Numbered from the stretch's first letter, positions 1 through 11,940 are shown. The stretch is 64,000 nt of DNA from Sphingomonas sp. Leaf343 (GCF_001423765.1 NZ_LMPG01000011.1:186001-250000); one strand, 5' to 3'. Numbers and translations: made by a program. Notes: generated by a model not told the origin, from the sequence alone.

Positions 1-772
1 TCGTGCGTCCCGGATCCCGGATCACGCCGCACCGATAGCGGGGCGGAGCGACATTGATCGGTGCGCCGAAGAACGGCAGCACGACCTGCCCGCAATGCGT
101 ATGCCCCGCCAGCAACAGGTGGATAAGTGGCTTGGCCCACAACGTCGCCTCGGGCGAATGGGCGATCATCACGCCCGCACCCTGAAGCCGCAATAGCGCG
201 AACAGCCCCGGCGCGATCCGGAAATGGCCGGTCGACTGGTCGCCGAACCCGGCGACCCGCAACGGACCGATCTGCGCGGCGTCGTTGACGAGCAGGGTCG
301 CCCCGATCCGCCGTAACATCCGCGCGACCCGTGCATCATCCGTCGTATAATCGTGATTGCCCAACACGGCGACGATCCCGAACGGTGCCGACAGTCGCCG
401 CAGTTCGGTTTCCAGCAACGGCACCGCGTGGATGGCCTCGGCTACGCCGTTCCCTTCGATGAAATCACCCGCGATGACGATCAAATCGGGACGTTGGGCG
501 TTCACGCGATCGACCACGCGGCGCAAACGGCCCGGGTCCATTGTCATGCTTTCCATGTGGATGTCGCTCAACAGCGCCACCGTCATCGGCGGCGCACCCA
601 CCGGCCAGTCGGGCAGCCCGACAATGGTCCGGCGCAGCACGGGATCGAGGCGCGCATTGTGCACGCCGATGCCGAACAGGATACCGCCGGCCGCGATTAG
701 AAGCAGAGAGGCGAGCAGCGAACGGTGCAGAAACATCGCCGCCCCGTAGCGGGAGCGGTTCCGCCACGCCAT
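1..772 (-). CDS. Membrane-anchored calcineurin-like metallophosphoesterase, C-terminus cut by window edge
   Basis: Predicted binuclear-metal phosphoesterase of the YkuE/YaeI type, held in the inner membrane with the catalytic domain probably periplasmic. About 257 codons are visible and the frame runs off the left edge. Residues 14-38 are a hydrophobic N-terminal anchor. The family motifs appear in order: DIH (D70, H72), GD (G102-D103), GNHD (138-141), H205 and GHTH (223-226), so all metal ligands are present. It is divergent from the DNA ligase gene, whose start is only 13 bp away. A start at Met13 (position 736) would leave more room for a promoter. It is not the soluble PdeM-type phosphoesterase often linked to this ligase family. 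The physiological substrate cannot be told from sequence. Confidence 0.85.
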   Translation of the reverse strand, partial: MAWRNRSRYGAAMFLHRSLLASLLLIAAGGILFGIGVHNARLDPVLRRTIVGLPDWPVGAPPMTVALLSDIHMESMTMDPGRLRRVVDRVNAQRPDLIVIAGDFIEGNGVAEAIHAVPLLETELRRLSAPFGIVAVLGNHDYTTDDARVARMLRRIGATLLVNDAAQIGPLRVAGFGDQSTGHFRIAPGLFALLRLQGAGVMIAHSPEATLWAKPLIHLLLAGHTHCGQVVLPFFGAPINVAPPRYRCGVIRDPGRT

Positions 773-785
773 GCGTTCGGATGCC

Positions 786-2360
786 ATGCACGCCTTCGCC
801 GCGCTTCTCGATTCGTTGATTTATACGCGAGGGCGTAACGCCAAGCTGAAGCTGGTCGCCGATTATCTGCTCGCGACGCCCGACCCGGATCGCGGCTGGG
901 CGATGGCGGCGCTGACCGGCGATCTCGATCTCACTGGCGTCAAACCCGCGCAAATACGTGCGTTGATCGAACAACGCGTCGATCCCGTGCTGTTCCGGAT
1001 GAGCCGGGATTATGTCGGCGACACGGCAGAGACGGTGGCGCTGCTCTGGCCTGCACCGGTCGTACCCGCAGAGCCCGAGCCATTGTCGCTGGCGCAGGCG
1101 GTCGACCGGTTGCGGCACCTGTCGCGATCGGATGCGCCGGCGGTGCTGGCGACGATGCTCGACCGGCTGGATGCGGAGGAACGGTTCGCGCTGCTGAAGA
1201 TGGCGACCGGCGGCCTGCGCATCGGTTTATCGGCCCGACTGGCGAAGACCGCGTTGGCGAACGCGTTCGGGATCGATGTCGATGAACTGGAGGAGCTGTG
1301 GCACGGCCTCGATCCTCCCTATGCGACGCTGTTCGAATGGGTCGAGGGTCGCGCGGAACGACCGACGGCGGTGGATACGCCGATCTTCCGCCCGTTCATG
1401 CTGGCGCACGGGCTGGAGGATGCGCGCGTCGATCTCAAAGAATATGCCGCAGAATGGAAATGGGACGGCATCCGCGTCCAGATCGTCCATGTCGCGGGTC
1501 AGACGCGCCTCTACAGCCGCACCGGCGACGACGTAACCGGTGCGTTTCCGGATGTCGCCGCCGCTTTCGCCGAACCCGGCGCCGTGGACGGCGAACTGCT
1601 GGTGAAGGGGGAGGCGCAGGGGGGCGAGGCAGCAAGCTTCAACGCATTACAACAGCGGCTGGGCCGCAAGACCGTATCGGCGAAGATGCTGGCCGATTAT
1701 CCCGCCTTCGTCCGGCTCTACGACATTCTGGTCGACGGCGACGAGGACCTGCGCACGCGGCCGTGGACCGAACGGCGCGAGCGGCTGGAGGCTTTCGTGC
1801 CACGGCTCGATCCCGAACGTTTCGACATCAGCGCGGTGATCGAGGCGGATGACTTCACGCATCTGGAAGCGATCCGAGCCGGCGCCCGCGACGCCGCGAT
1901 CGAGGGCGTGATGCTGAAACGGCGCGACAGCCCTTATGTCGGCGGTCGCCGCGCCGGGCTGTGGTACAAATGGAAACGCGATCCGCTGACCGCGGATTGC
2001 GTGATGATGTACGCGCAGCGCGGCAACGGCAGGCGCTCCTCCTATTATAGCGACTATACCTTTGGCTGCTGGACCGACGACGGCGAGTTGCTGCCAGTCG
2101 GCAAGGCCTATTCGGGGATCACCGACGAGGAGTTGCGGATGCTCGACAAGTTCGTCCGCAACCACACGCTCAACCGTTTCGGCCCGGTGCGGGAGGTCGA
2201 GAAGACGCTGGTGCTGGAGATCGCGTTCGATTCGATCCACGCCTCGACGCGGCACAAATCCGGCGTCGCGATGCGCTTCCCCCGGATTGCGCGGATCAGG
2301 ACGGACAAGCCGGCGGCGGAGGCCGATCAACTTGGCACGCTAAAACGGCTGGTGAGCTAG
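786..2360 (+). CDS. ATP-dependent DNA ligase (cisplatin-damage-response type)
   Basis: Joins nicked DNA using ATP, probably in repair rather than replication. It is 524 aa from the ATG at 786, which matches the usual MxAFAALLD-like N-terminus of this family; an in-frame ATG at 771 would add five residues. An alpha-helical DNA-binding domain (about 1-200) is followed by the nucleotidyltransferase core with motif I EWKWDGIR (AMP-accepting Lys225), motif III DGELL and motif V YKWKR, then a C-terminal OB fold. In many proteobacteria this ligase sits with an Lhr-type helicase, an exonuclease and PdeM. Here the following gene is a glutathione-transferase family member, so it is separated from those partners on at least the downstream side. 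Confidence 0.92.
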   Translation: MHAFAALLDSLIYTRGRNAKLKLVADYLLATPDPDRGWAMAALTGDLDLTGVKPAQIRALIEQRVDPVLFRMSRDYVGDTAETVALLWPAPVVPAEPEPLSLAQAVDRLRHLSRSDAPAVLATMLDRLDAEERFALLKMATGGLRIGLSARLAKTALANAFGIDVDELEELWHGLDPPYATLFEWVEGRAERPTAVDTPIFRPFMLAHGLEDARVDLKEYAAEWKWDGIRVQIVHVAGQTRLYSRTGDDVTGAFPDVAAAFAEPGAVDGELLVKGEAQGGEAASFNALQQRLGRKTVSAKMLADYPAFVRLYDILVDGDEDLRTRPWTERRERLEAFVPRLDPERFDISAVIEADDFTHLEAIRAGARDAAIEGVMLKRRDSPYVGGRRAGLWYKWKRDPLTADCVMMYAQRGNGRRSSYYSDYTFGCWTDDGELLPVGKAYSGITDEELRMLDKFVRNHTLNRFGPVREVEKTLVLEIAFDSIHASTRHKSGVAMRFPRIARIRTDKPAAEADQLGTLKRLVS

Positions 2361-2364
2361 ATTC

Positions 2365-3348
2365 TCATCGCGACGAAGGTGATGGCATAATCAGGTCCGC
2401 CCATGGCAGATCGGGACCAACGGGAACGATACCGGTCGGATCCAGATCGCGATGGCTGGCATAATAATGTGTCTTGATGTGGTCGAGATGAACCGTCGCC
2501 GCGATCTTCGGGATCGCCAGCATCCGTTCCAGATAGGCTTCCAGCGCGGTGTAGTCGGCGATGCGGCGGATGTTGCATTTGAAATGGCCGACATAGACCG
2601 GGTCGAACCGGACCAGCGTGGTGAACAGGCGGATGTCCGCCTCGGTCATGGCATCGCCGACCAGCCAGCGACGGGATGCCAGCCGCGCCTCCAGCCGATC
2701 GAGCGTCGCGAACAGCGGCCTGACGGCGTCCTCATAAGCGGCCTGCGTGGTTGCGAAGCCGGCCTTGTAGACGCCGTTGTTCACCCGGTCATAGATTTCG
2801 GCGTTGATCGCGTCGATCTGGGGCCTCGGCGCGATCGGATAATAATTGCCTGTCGCCGCGCCGAGCCCGTCGAACGCGGATGTCAGCATGCGGATGATCT
2901 CCGACGATTCGTTGCTGACGATCGCACCGGTTTCGATGTCCCACAGAATGGGCACGGTGACTTTGCCCGAATAGCCGTTTCGCGCGCGGGCATAGAGCTG
3001 CCACAGATACTCCGCACCGTGGAGCGGATCGCCGGTGCCGCCCCGGTCCGTTGCAAAGGTCCAGCCGTGATCCAGCATGACCGGATCGACGACCGATACG
3101 CCGATGACCTCCTCCAGCCCCTTCAACGCGCGCACGATCAGCGTGCGGTGCGCCCACGGGCAGGCATAGCTGACATATAGGTGATAGCGTCCCGCCGTGG
3201 CGGGTCGGCCGGGTTGCCCGTCCGGCCCGGGTCCGCCGTCTACGGTGATCCAGTCGCGAAAGCCCGCGTCCTGCCGCTTGAACGCGCCATCGGCGGAGTC
3301 TTCGGTCACCTTGCCCGGCCGCCAGACGCCGTCCACCATTCTGCCCAT
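2365..3348 (-). CDS. yqjG: Glutathionyl-hydroquinone reductase (Xi-class GST)
   Basis: Reduces glutathionyl-hydroquinones to hydroquinones using glutathione, in the cytosol (EC 1.8.5.7 family). At 327 aa it has the usual family length. The thioredoxin-fold half carries YVSYACPWAHRT with the catalytic Cys63 in the CPWAHR motif diagnostic of the Xi class, followed by an all-helical C-terminal domain. A GGGAG ribosome site lies about 7 nt before the ATG at 3348. Convergent with the ligase gene with a 4-bp gap. In sphingomonads such enzymes accompany degradation of halogenated aromatics, but no degradative cluster is seen here, so a general quinone-detoxifying role is more likely. Confidence 0.93.
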   Translation of the reverse strand: MGRMVDGVWRPGKVTEDSADGAFKRQDAGFRDWITVDGGPGPDGQPGRPATAGRYHLYVSYACPWAHRTLIVRALKGLEEVIGVSVVDPVMLDHGWTFATDRGGTGDPLHGAEYLWQLYARARNGYSGKVTVPILWDIETGAIVSNESSEIIRMLTSAFDGLGAATGNYYPIAPRPQIDAINAEIYDRVNNGVYKAGFATTQAAYEDAVRPLFATLDRLEARLASRRWLVGDAMTEADIRLFTTLVRFDPVYVGHFKCNIRRIADYTALEAYLERMLAIPKIAATVHLDHIKTHYYASHRDLDPTGIVPVGPDLPWADLIMPSPSSR

Positions 3349-3417
3349 CTGCCGCTCCCGTTTCGCGAAGGGACTACGCGCGAAGGCTGTCCGGTGATCC
3401 GCCGGATGCGCCCGGCA

Positions 3418-4203
3418 TCACGGCAGCGCGATCTCGAACAGGGTCGGCCAGAGCTTGCCCGTGACGAACAACCGCCGGCCCTTGGCGTCCCACGCGATGC
3501 CGTTCGCCACAGCCTCGATATCGGTCGCCCCGATTTCCGCGACGATCGGCCCCAGATCGACGATCTGGACGACCTTCCCCGACGCGGGATCGATACGGAC
3601 GAGATACGGCGTGTGCCACACATTCGCGAGGATCGTGCCATCGACGAGTTCCAGCTCGTTCAGGTCCTTGAGCGGCCGGCCGCGGATCGTGACGGAGATG
3701 CGGCGGCGATCCTTCAGCGTCTTCGGATCGACCACACGCAACGTGTCGGAGCCGTCGGAGCGGATCAACTGCGTCGCATCGCCGGTCAGTCCCCAGCCTT
3801 CGCCGGAATATCGCAACGTCCCCAGCCGCTTCAACGTCTTCGCATTCCAGCGGTGCGCGATACCGTCATGCCATGTCAGGCTGACGAGTTCGTCGCCTGC
3901 CAGTGCGACCCCCTCCCCGAACTGCGCGGGCGGGATCGCAGCGCGGGCGATGATGCGGCCGTCGTTCAAGCGCACGCGCCGGACCTCTGACTGGCCCTCC
4001 TGCCCCGTGCTTTCGACCAGCATGCCGTCGTGCCACAACAGGCCTTCGGTGAAGGCCATGCGGTCGTGCGGGTAGCGGGCGACGATACGCGGTATGACGA
4101 CGGGAATGTCCGCCTCCGCCGGTGCGGCGACGGGGGCCGATGGCGATGGCGCCTGTTGCGGCGCGAGCCACAGCGCGAGCAGGGTGAGGAGCGTCGGGAT
4201 CAT
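3418..4203 (-). CDS. Glutaminyl-peptide cyclotransferase (beta-propeller type)
   Basis: Predicted to convert N-terminal glutamine of peptides to pyroglutamate (EC 2.3.2.5). It is 261 aa with a cleavable signal peptide (about residues 1-20, [15 protein letters not shown]), so it should act in the periplasm. Family signatures are [17 protein letters not shown] near residue 52, GEGVAL, GEGWGL and the C-terminal stretch [19 protein letters not shown], as in the plant/bacterial five-bladed propeller cyclases. An AGGTG ribosome site precedes the ATG. It follows purH in the same direction with an 87-bp gap and could be read through from it. The natural substrates are unknown. Confidence 0.87.
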   Translation of the reverse strand: MIPTLLTLLALWLAPQQAPSPSAPVAAPAEADIPVVIPRIVARYPHDRMAFTEGLLWHDGMLVESTGQEGQSEVRRVRLNDGRIIARAAIPPAQFGEGVALAGDELVSLTWHDGIAHRWNAKTLKRLGTLRYSGEGWGLTGDATQLIRSDGSDTLRVVDPKTLKDRRRISVTIRGRPLKDLNELELVDGTILANVWHTPYLVRIDPASGKVVQIVDLGPIVAEIGATDIEAVANGIAWDAKGRRLFVTGKLWPTLFEIALP

Positions 4204-4290
4204 CGCACCTGAGTGCGGCAGGCGATGCGAGGCTGCAAGCGCCTACCGCTCCGTTGCCGTCCCGTCCGCACCGATCAAAACCCCTGGATC

Positions 4291-5871
<1,581 letters not shown>

Positions 5872-5890
5872 GGCCAGCGCCCTTGGCCGG

Positions 5891-7630
5891 TCAGAGCGCG
5901 CGCTTCAAGACCCAGCTGATATGCGCGCCGCCGGTCGGGGCTTCTCCGCCGACCACCAGTTGCTGGATCGCCACGGGCCGCCCCTCCCCGTCGATCCACA
6001 CGCTCTCCTCGATCGCCAGCGCACCGCCACGCGCGCGGAACTGCCACAGCGCGCCACCGGGCAGGCGCAGGATCGCCGCCTGTCCATCGGCAGTGGCCGA
6101 CGCCTGCACGCCGCGACCGAGATGGAACCGGACCGCGAACGCCGTCGCGCCCGGGTTGCGCTTGCGGCCGGCGGGCAGCAGCGCATCCTCGCCGCGCAAC
6201 TCCCGACCATCGCCGGTCAGCAGCAACTGGCGTCGATGCTTGAAGCCCCAGCGGCGGACGTAACCGTCATGGCTCGCCTCGATCCGGCTCGCGGCATCCG
6301 ACTCCTGCCGGGACAATTCGACCTCCGCGACGCCGCGGCCGAGCGTGCCGTCGGCGTGGATCGCGGTGGAGTTCGAATCACCGACCGTCAGCGTCGAATG
6401 CGCCGCGGTGGTGCGCAGCCCCTCGGCGAGGCTGGCCGGCAGTTGCACCACCGCCGCGCGCGCGCCGCCGCAATTGACGACAATGCGGACGGGGCCGTCG
6501 CTGAACTCGAACGCCAGCGTCGAGGCGCAGCCGCCGTCGACCACCCGCGCGACCGGCGGCGGCGCGGCATCGACGATCAGCACCGCGGATCCGGCCGCCA
6601 GCCGCTGATACCCCCATTCGCGCGACTGGCGCAGCGGACGGGTGCGGATGCCGCTCGCCGCGATGACCGCCGCGACCTCCGCTTCGGTCGAGGGTCCGCC
6701 GCCCTGCCAGCTCGACAAAGCGCGGTCGCCGTGGCTTGCGCCGAGCAGCGCCGGGACCATCCGCGCCAGCGCCGACTCAGCGACGCCGGGCAGCTCCAGC
6801 CGGCGCGCGGCATAGGTTTCGCGCAGGGTCGACAGCAATGCGATCATGTCGAGCAGCATCGCCGGGCTGCGCGACACGACGCCGCCATCCTCGGACAGAC
6901 CGGTGTGCAGCGCGCGGGTCAGTCCCGCCTCCCCGAACGCCTGCCGCGGCTCGCCGCCGGGGATGAGCAGGCCCGCCGCGACCACGCCGCACCACGCGGC
7001 CACGCGTGGCGCACCAGCGGCGGCCTTGTCGGCGCTGCGATCCAGATGCCGCGCGCCCCGCGCCAGCGTATTCAGTACCTGCGACCGATAGATCAGGTCG
7101 GTGGACGACAGGATCAGCGGCGCATGCGCGGTCCAGAACAGGATGCGGCGACCCCAATTCTCCGGCGACCACGCCGCGCCCTCGATCTTCGTGCCATGCG
7201 CGGCCAGCCACCGCTGCATCAGCCCTTCGGCGACGGTCGCGCCGTCGGCGCGGGTGGCTCCCGACGACAGATCGCGCAGCCACGCGAAACTGTGGACATA
7301 GGCATCGAACGCGGGCGACCAGTCGGGCCTGGCGAAATCGAGCGTGTCGGTCGCCCGTGTCTCGCCGCGAAAACCAAGCTGGCCGGCGAGCAGCGCCTGA
7401 CCCCGGGCGGCATCGCCCAGCACGGGATCGTCCGGCACCGCGATCAGCTTCAGCGGATACCGCCCCTTCAGCCGCATGCCGTGAAGCGGCGTCCGCCACG
7501 TCAACCGGTGTAACCGTTCGGTCAGCCGTTCCGCCAGCGACAGGCCGGACGTGCCGCCGACGCGCATCAGCCGCCTGCCCTCGTCGATTCCGTCGAGGCA
7601 CTGATTGGTATCGGGGGGAAGGTCGCTCAC
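5891..7630 (-). CDS. Heparinase II/III family protein
   Basis: Predicted polysaccharide lyase-like protein: an alpha/alpha-toroid N-terminal half (about 1-330) and a heparinase II/III beta-sandwich C-terminal half (about 330-560; a glycine-rich [20 protein letters not shown] region and [16 protein letters not shown]). It is 579 aa if the GTG overlapping the rpe stop codon (GTGA) is the start; an ATG at 7567 (MRVGGTSG) would give 558 aa. No signal peptide is obvious from either start, which is unusual for a glycan lyase. Homologues of this type recur in alphaproteobacteria beside rsmB, rpe and purH, so it may act on an endogenous glycan. The substrate is not predictable from sequence. Confidence 0.85.
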   Translation of the reverse strand: MSDLPPDTNQCLDGIDEGRRLMRVGGTSGLSLAERLTERLHRLTWRTPLHGMRLKGRYPLKLIAVPDDPVLGDAARGQALLAGQLGFRGETRATDTLDFARPDWSPAFDAYVHSFAWLRDLSSGATRADGATVAEGLMQRWLAAHGTKIEGAAWSPENWGRRILFWTAHAPLILSSTDLIYRSQVLNTLARGARHLDRSADKAAAGAPRVAAWCGVVAAGLLIPGGEPRQAFGEAGLTRALHTGLSEDGGVVSRSPAMLLDMIALLSTLRETYAARRLELPGVAESALARMVPALLGASHGDRALSSWQGGGPSTEAEVAAVIAASGIRTRPLRQSREWGYQRLAAGSAVLIVDAAPPPVARVVDGGCASTLAFEFSDGPVRIVVNCGGARAAVVQLPASLAEGLRTTAAHSTLTVGDSNSTAIHADGTLGRGVAEVELSRQESDAASRIEASHDGYVRRWGFKHRRQLLLTGDGRELRGEDALLPAGRKRNPGATAFAVRFHLGRGVQASATADGQAAILRLPGGALWQFRARGGALAIEESVWIDGEGRPVAIQQLVVGGEAPTGGAHISWVLKRAL

Positions 7631-8292
7631 GCGCCGCGAAGGGCCTGAATATTGTCGGCGTAGCGATCCGGCCCGCCACGGAATACCGCCGTGCCGGCGA
7701 CCAGCGCGTCCGCGCCGGCGTCGATGCACTGGCGCGCGGTGTCGGGATCGACGCCGCCATCGACCTCCAGATCGATGGCGCGGCCGGTCTGGTCGATCAT
7801 CTTGCGGATCGCCGCAATCTTCCTGAGCTGGCCGGGGATGAAATGCTGACCGCCAAATCCGGGATTGACGCTCATCACCAGTACGAGATCGACGGTGTCG
7901 AGCAGATAGTCGAGCATCTTGGCGGGCGTGCCGGGACACAGCACCACGCCCGCCCGCTTGCCCAGCCCCTTGATGTGCTGGAGCGAGCGATGGATGTGCG
8001 GCCCCGCCTCGTAATGGATGCTGATGCAGTCCGCGCCGGCATCCGCGAAAGCATCCAGATACGCATCGACCGGCGCGATCATCAGGTGGACGTCGAACGG
8101 CTTGGCCGTGACGCCGCGCACCGACTTCATCACTGCCGGGCCGAACGAGATGTTGGGCACGAAATGCCCGTCCATCACGTCGATGTGGATCCAGTCCGCG
8201 CCGGCGGCGTCGATGGCGCGCACCTCCTCGCCCAGCTTCGCGAAGTCGGCGGACAGGATCGATGGGGCGATACGGACGGGAAGGGCTGGCAT
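7627..8292 (-). CDS. rpe: Ribulose-phosphate 3-epimerase
   Basis: Interconverts ribulose 5-phosphate and xylulose 5-phosphate in the pentose phosphate and Calvin-type pathways. 221 aa TIM barrel. It shows the signatures [14 protein letters not shown] near the N-terminus, the metal and catalytic stretch [14 protein letters not shown], and the phosphate loop [11 protein letters not shown]. It lies 52 bp after rsmB, and its TGA overlaps the GTG of the heparinase gene, so the two are probably translationally coupled. Confidence 0.97.
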   Translation of the reverse strand: MPALPVRIAPSILSADFAKLGEEVRAIDAAGADWIHIDVMDGHFVPNISFGPAVMKSVRGVTAKPFDVHLMIAPVDAYLDAFADAGADCISIHYEAGPHIHRSLQHIKGLGKRAGVVLCPGTPAKMLDYLLDTVDLVLVMSVNPGFGGQHFIPGQLRKIAAIRKMIDQTGRAIDLEVDGGVDPDTARQCIDAGADALVAGTAVFRGGPDRYADNIQALRGA

Positions 8293-8344
8293 GGGCGCTC
8301 GTGTAACGCGGGATGGGCCCCGGTGAAAGGTGGGGTGCGAAAGG

Positions 8345-9643
8345 TCAGGCGCGGCGCAGCTTCACCGCGAAGAACCCGTCGAGACGTCCCTTTTCGGCCA
8401 GCATCGTCGGCAGCGTCCGGACATATCCTTCCGCCCGGGCCGTCACACCAGCAGGCAAAGACGCCGTGTCGACCGGTTCGACCGCGAAGTCGCGCCGCGC
8501 AACAAGGAAGCGTTCGAGTTGTCGTTCGCCCTCCTCCTGCTCCAGCGAACAGGTGGCGAAGACCATGACGCCGCCCGGCTTCACCCAGTCTGCGGCGCGG
8601 TTCAGGATGCGCGTCTGAAGCTCCGCCAGTTCGGCGACCATCGACGGGCGAACGCGGTGCAGCACGTCGGGGTGGCGGCGGAAGATGCCGGTCGCGCTGC
8701 ACGGCGCATCGATCAGGATCGCGTCGGCCGGTTCCTCCGGCGACCAGAGCAGCACGTCGGCGCGCACCACCTCGGCCTTCAGGCGGGTGCGGAACAGGTT
8801 CTCGCGCAGCCGCTTGATCCGCCCCTGCGACGAGTCGATCGCGACGGTCTGCCAGCCGGCGGCGGCGAGCTGCATCGTCTTGCCGCCGGGCGCGGCGCAC
8901 AGGTCGAGCGCGACACCGTCGCCCTTCCCCAGCATACGCGCCGGGATCGTCGCGGCAAGGTCCTGCACCCACCACGCGCCGTCGGTGTAGCCCGCCATTT
9001 CCGGCACGGGGTCATGATCGACGAGGCGCAGATGGCCGGGCGCGAGGCTTTCGCCACCCAACCGCCCCCGCCATTCCTCCGTCGCGTCCGGATCGGCGAG
9101 CGTGATGTCGAGCGGCGGCGGTGCGGCGATGGCTTCCGCCGCGGCCTCGACCATCGCCTCGCCCCAGGCGGCCTCCCACCGCGCCTCGACCAACGGCGGC
9201 AGGGCGGGGATTTCCGGCAGCAGGATGTTGGCGCGCATCAGCGTGCCGAACACGCCGTGGACCAGCTTGCGCGGGCCGCCGTCGACCAGCGGCAGCACGG
9301 TCGAGATCGCAGCGTGCGGCGGCGTGCCGAGCACCAGCGCCTGCACCAGCGCGATGCGCAGCGCCGTGCGCGCCTTGGCATCGTCGGGAAGCGGTCGCTC
9401 GGTCGCGCCGTCGATCGCGGCGTCAAGATCGGGCAGGCGACGCAACGTCTCCGCGGCGATGGCGTGCGCCAGCCCGCGATCGGGACCGTGGACCATCCGC
9501 GTCGCCGCCGGCAATGCCGCCTCCAGCGATTCGCCGCGACGCAGGACCGCATCGAGCAGCTTGATCGCGGCGCGGCGGGTCGGCACACCGAGCGGTTCGG
9601 GCGCATGCGTCTGCGGCCCCGCCGGCTTCGTTCTGGGCTTCAC
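8345..9643 (-). CDS. rsmB: 16S rRNA (cytosine-C5) methyltransferase, RsmB/NusB-fusion type
   Basis: SAM-dependent m5C methyltransferase of 16S rRNA. 432 aa from a GTG preceded by an AAAGGAG ribosome site 9 nt upstream, which selects this start over an in-frame ATG 40 codons earlier. The N-terminal NusB-like RNA-binding domain (about 15-140) is followed by a Rossmann-fold methyltransferase with [10 protein letters not shown] (SAM site), the catalytic DAPCSATG motif and the second cysteine motif [11 protein letters not shown]. It heads the leftward run with rpe, heparinase and purH. Its ribosome-site region is close to the divergent SDH-factor gene. Confidence 0.94.
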   Translation of the reverse strand: MKPRTKPAGPQTHAPEPLGVPTRRAAIKLLDAVLRRGESLEAALPAATRMVHGPDRGLAHAIAAETLRRLPDLDAAIDGATERPLPDDAKARTALRIALVQALVLGTPPHAAISTVLPLVDGGPRKLVHGVFGTLMRANILLPEIPALPPLVEARWEAAWGEAMVEAAAEAIAAPPPLDITLADPDATEEWRGRLGGESLAPGHLRLVDHDPVPEMAGYTDGAWWVQDLAATIPARMLGKGDGVALDLCAAPGGKTMQLAAAGWQTVAIDSSQGRIKRLRENLFRTRLKAEVVRADVLLWSPEEPADAILIDAPCSATGIFRRHPDVLHRVRPSMVAELAELQTRILNRAADWVKPGGVMVFATCSLEQEEGERQLERFLVARRDFAVEPVDTASLPAGVTARAEGYVRTLPTMLAEKGRLDGFFAVKLRRA

Positions 9644-9717
9644 TTGGGAGAACTCCTTTGAGCCCCTATGTGGAGCAGCAGCGATATTCCAGCAACCACA
9701 GCACCGGAGATACGCCG

Positions 9718-9879
9718 ATGGGACAGCGTCCCGACCATCTGAAGCCGCCCAGCTATCTGTCACCCAACCCGCCGGTGCCGCAGCCGGAAGCCACGCCGAA
9801 GCGCGACGACGATCCGCTCGGTCGTGATCCGGTACGGTACGGCGACTGGGAATTGAAAGGGATCGCTGTCGATTTCTGA
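9718..9879 (+). CDS. DUF1674 protein, succinate dehydrogenase assembly factor 4-like
   Basis: Small 53-aa protein of the DUF1674 family, the bacterial relative of mitochondrial SDHAF4, which binds flavinylated SdhA during complex II assembly. The diagnostic C-terminal motif is PLGRDPVRYGDWELKGIAVDF, in which RYGDWE..G...DF is the conserved core. The ATG at 9718 has a GGAG ribosome site about 9 nt upstream and yields the usual family length; a longer reading from 9658 would overlap the rsmB leader and lacks support. No sdh genes lie nearby. It is 45 bp upstream of the AsmA-like gene. Confidence 0.85.
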   Translation: MGQRPDHLKPPSYLSPNPPVPQPEATPKRDDDPLGRDPVRYGDWELKGIAVDF

Positions 9880-9924
9880 CGCCCGCGCGGGAACTTGTTT
9901 TCCCTGCGGAACGTCCCGCTTGAT

Positions 9925-11763
9925 ATGGGGCAAATCGGCAGGCGCTGGCGGATCATCGGCGGGGGGCTGCTCGGCGTCGTCGTCATCCTGTTGCTGATTG
10001 TGGCGATGTTCCCGTGGGGCGTGTTCCGCGGCATCGTCGAGCGTGAGGCGACGGAGCGCTTCGGCCGGCCGGTGACGATCGGTGCCGTGGACCGGATCGA
10101 CTCGTTCGGCTTCGTTCCCGTCATCGCCATCCGCGACGTGCGCGTGCCGCAGGCGAATTGGGCGGGAACCGGCGATTTCGCGCGGGTAAAGCAGGTGACG
10201 GTCAGCTTCCCGGTATGGCCGCTGCTGACCGGCGAGTTCCGACCCCGCGATGTGACCGCGGACGGCGTGCGGCTGGCACTGGTCCGCGATGCGCAGAAGC
10301 GGACCAACTGGGATCGGCCCGGCAATCCGCAGGGCGGCGGCTCCACCGACCTCGGCGCGATCACGATCCGCGATGCCATCGTCAGCTACGCCGACGCGGT
10401 GCAGGACCGGCGCGCGACGATGCGGCTGAGCGCCGATCCTGACGCCGGGTTTAAGGCGGAGGGCGACGGCGTCATCCGCGGTGCGCCGGTTCGGATTACC
10501 GTGAGCGGCCCCGCCCCCGTTCGCGCACGGCCCTGGCCGTTCACCGCCGACATCACCGGACGTGCTCTGACGATGCACGCCAAGGGTAACATGGACCGGC
10601 CGCTCGACACCGATGCGATGACGCTGGACGTGTCGGCGCGCGCGACCGACCTGAAGCTGATCGACGCGGTGATCGAGGCTGGCCTGTTCCGGACCCGACC
10701 CGTGGCGCTGACCGCGCATGTCCGGCATGATCCGACGCGCTGGACGATCACCGGGCTGAAGGGAACGATCGGCCGGTCCGACCTGCGTGGCCGGATGACG
10801 GTCGACAAGGTCGACGGCCGGTCGAAGATCGACGGCGAGCTGATCTCGCGCCAGTTCGCGTTCGACGACCTGACCTCGCCGGAAGGACGCGCCGAGGGTG
10901 CCGCGAATGAACGGGCGATCGGGCCCCGGCTGGTCCCCGACACCCGCATCGACATCGGCAATATCGATAACACGGACGGGCGACTAGTCTTTCGCGTCGG
11001 CCAGATCGTCGGGCCGGGAGCCAATGCGCCGATAAGCTCGCTGGCCGGGACGATGACGATGGACCACCAGTTGCTGACGTTGGCGCCGCTGAAGATGCAG
11101 CTGGCGCAGGGTCGCGTCACGGGGCGGGCGACGATCGACCAGCGTGGCGATCGTCGGTCGCCGACCCTGTCGTTCGACATACGGCTGGACGGCGGCCGCG
11201 TCGCGGGCTTCGCCGCCGGGGGACAGTTCACCGGCAAGGTCGACGGACGGGCGCGGCTGAGCGGCACCGGCGACACCATCCGTAGTGCGATCGGCCGGTC
11301 GAGCGGCAGCATCGGCTTCGTCGTGCGCGACGGTCAATTGCCGCAGCGTTACGCCGCCGCGCTGGGTTTCGATGCGGGCCGCGCGCTGATGGCGGGCTCG
11401 CACGATCGCGCCGGATTGCGCTGTCTGATCGCGCGGGTATCCGTGAAGGGCGGTAGGGGCCGCGTCGATCCACTCGTGGTGGACACCGCGATCAGCCAGC
11501 TGAAGGGGGCCGGCACGATCGCATTTCCGGCGGAGACGCTGGCGCTGACGATGAACGGCGCACCCAAGCAGGACGTGATCCTGCGTATTCCCGGCAATGC
11601 CAGTATCGGAGGAACGCTGACCGATCCGCGCATCGTCGTGCCGCGCGAGGTGAAGTCGGTCGGTAACATTCTGAAAGCAATCGGCAATCGGATTACCGGG
11701 CACAGTGGACCGGTGGCGGGCAACGCCGATTGCGATACGCTGGCGGCGCGGGCTCTCCGCTGA
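9925..11763 (+). CDS. AsmA family protein
   Basis: Predicted AsmA-like inner-membrane protein with a large periplasmic domain; the family is implicated in phospholipid transport to, and homeostasis of, the outer membrane. 612 aa from the ATG at 9925; a TTG at 9895 could add ten residues. One N-terminal transmembrane helix (about 12-32, IIGGGLLGVVVILLLIVAMF) precedes the AsmA domain, with the family-like stretches GRPVTIGAVDRIDSFGFVPVIAI and VTVSFPVWPLLTGEF, and an AsmA_2-like C-terminus with repeated beta-strand and glycine-rich segments. It stands alone apart from the small SDH-factor gene upstream. Confidence 0.88.
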   Translation: MGQIGRRWRIIGGGLLGVVVILLLIVAMFPWGVFRGIVEREATERFGRPVTIGAVDRIDSFGFVPVIAIRDVRVPQANWAGTGDFARVKQVTVSFPVWPLLTGEFRPRDVTADGVRLALVRDAQKRTNWDRPGNPQGGGSTDLGAITIRDAIVSYADAVQDRRATMRLSADPDAGFKAEGDGVIRGAPVRITVSGPAPVRARPWPFTADITGRALTMHAKGNMDRPLDTDAMTLDVSARATDLKLIDAVIEAGLFRTRPVALTAHVRHDPTRWTITGLKGTIGRSDLRGRMTVDKVDGRSKIDGELISRQFAFDDLTSPEGRAEGAANERAIGPRLVPDTRIDIGNIDNTDGRLVFRVGQIVGPGANAPISSLAGTMTMDHQLLTLAPLKMQLAQGRVTGRATIDQRGDRRSPTLSFDIRLDGGRVAGFAAGGQFTGKVDGRARLSGTGDTIRSAIGRSSGSIGFVVRDGQLPQRYAAALGFDAGRALMAGSHDRAGLRCLIARVSVKGGRGRVDPLVVDTAISQLKGAGTIAFPAETLALTMNGAPKQDVILRIPGNASIGGTLTDPRIVVPREVKSVGNILKAIGNRITGHSGPVAGNADCDTLAARALR

Positions 11764-11940
11764 TCGTCGCGGCGGAACGTCAGGCCAAGGTTCGTCCAGC
11801 CCGGTATGCGACGACGGATCATATCCGTGGTGCAACGAGCGCGTTGTCGGGAGCGATATAGATAAGACGGGATGCTGCAGGGCAGCGTGATGCGAGAACG
11901 GCGCGCCACCTCCCCCTGGAAAAGAGAGGACCTAAAAAGT

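Noticed and set aside
720..734. LexA-like GAAC-N7-AAAC upstream of the DNA ligase
   Set aside because: One of the eight fixed bases is wrong and it lies inside the phosphoesterase gene; a 7-of-8 match is easily found by chance.
7631..7939. Longer start for the heparinase protein at 7939
   Set aside because: The extra 103 codons lie inside rpe, are low-complexity Arg-rich, and no relative would share them; the GTG at 7630 or ATG at 7567 fits better.
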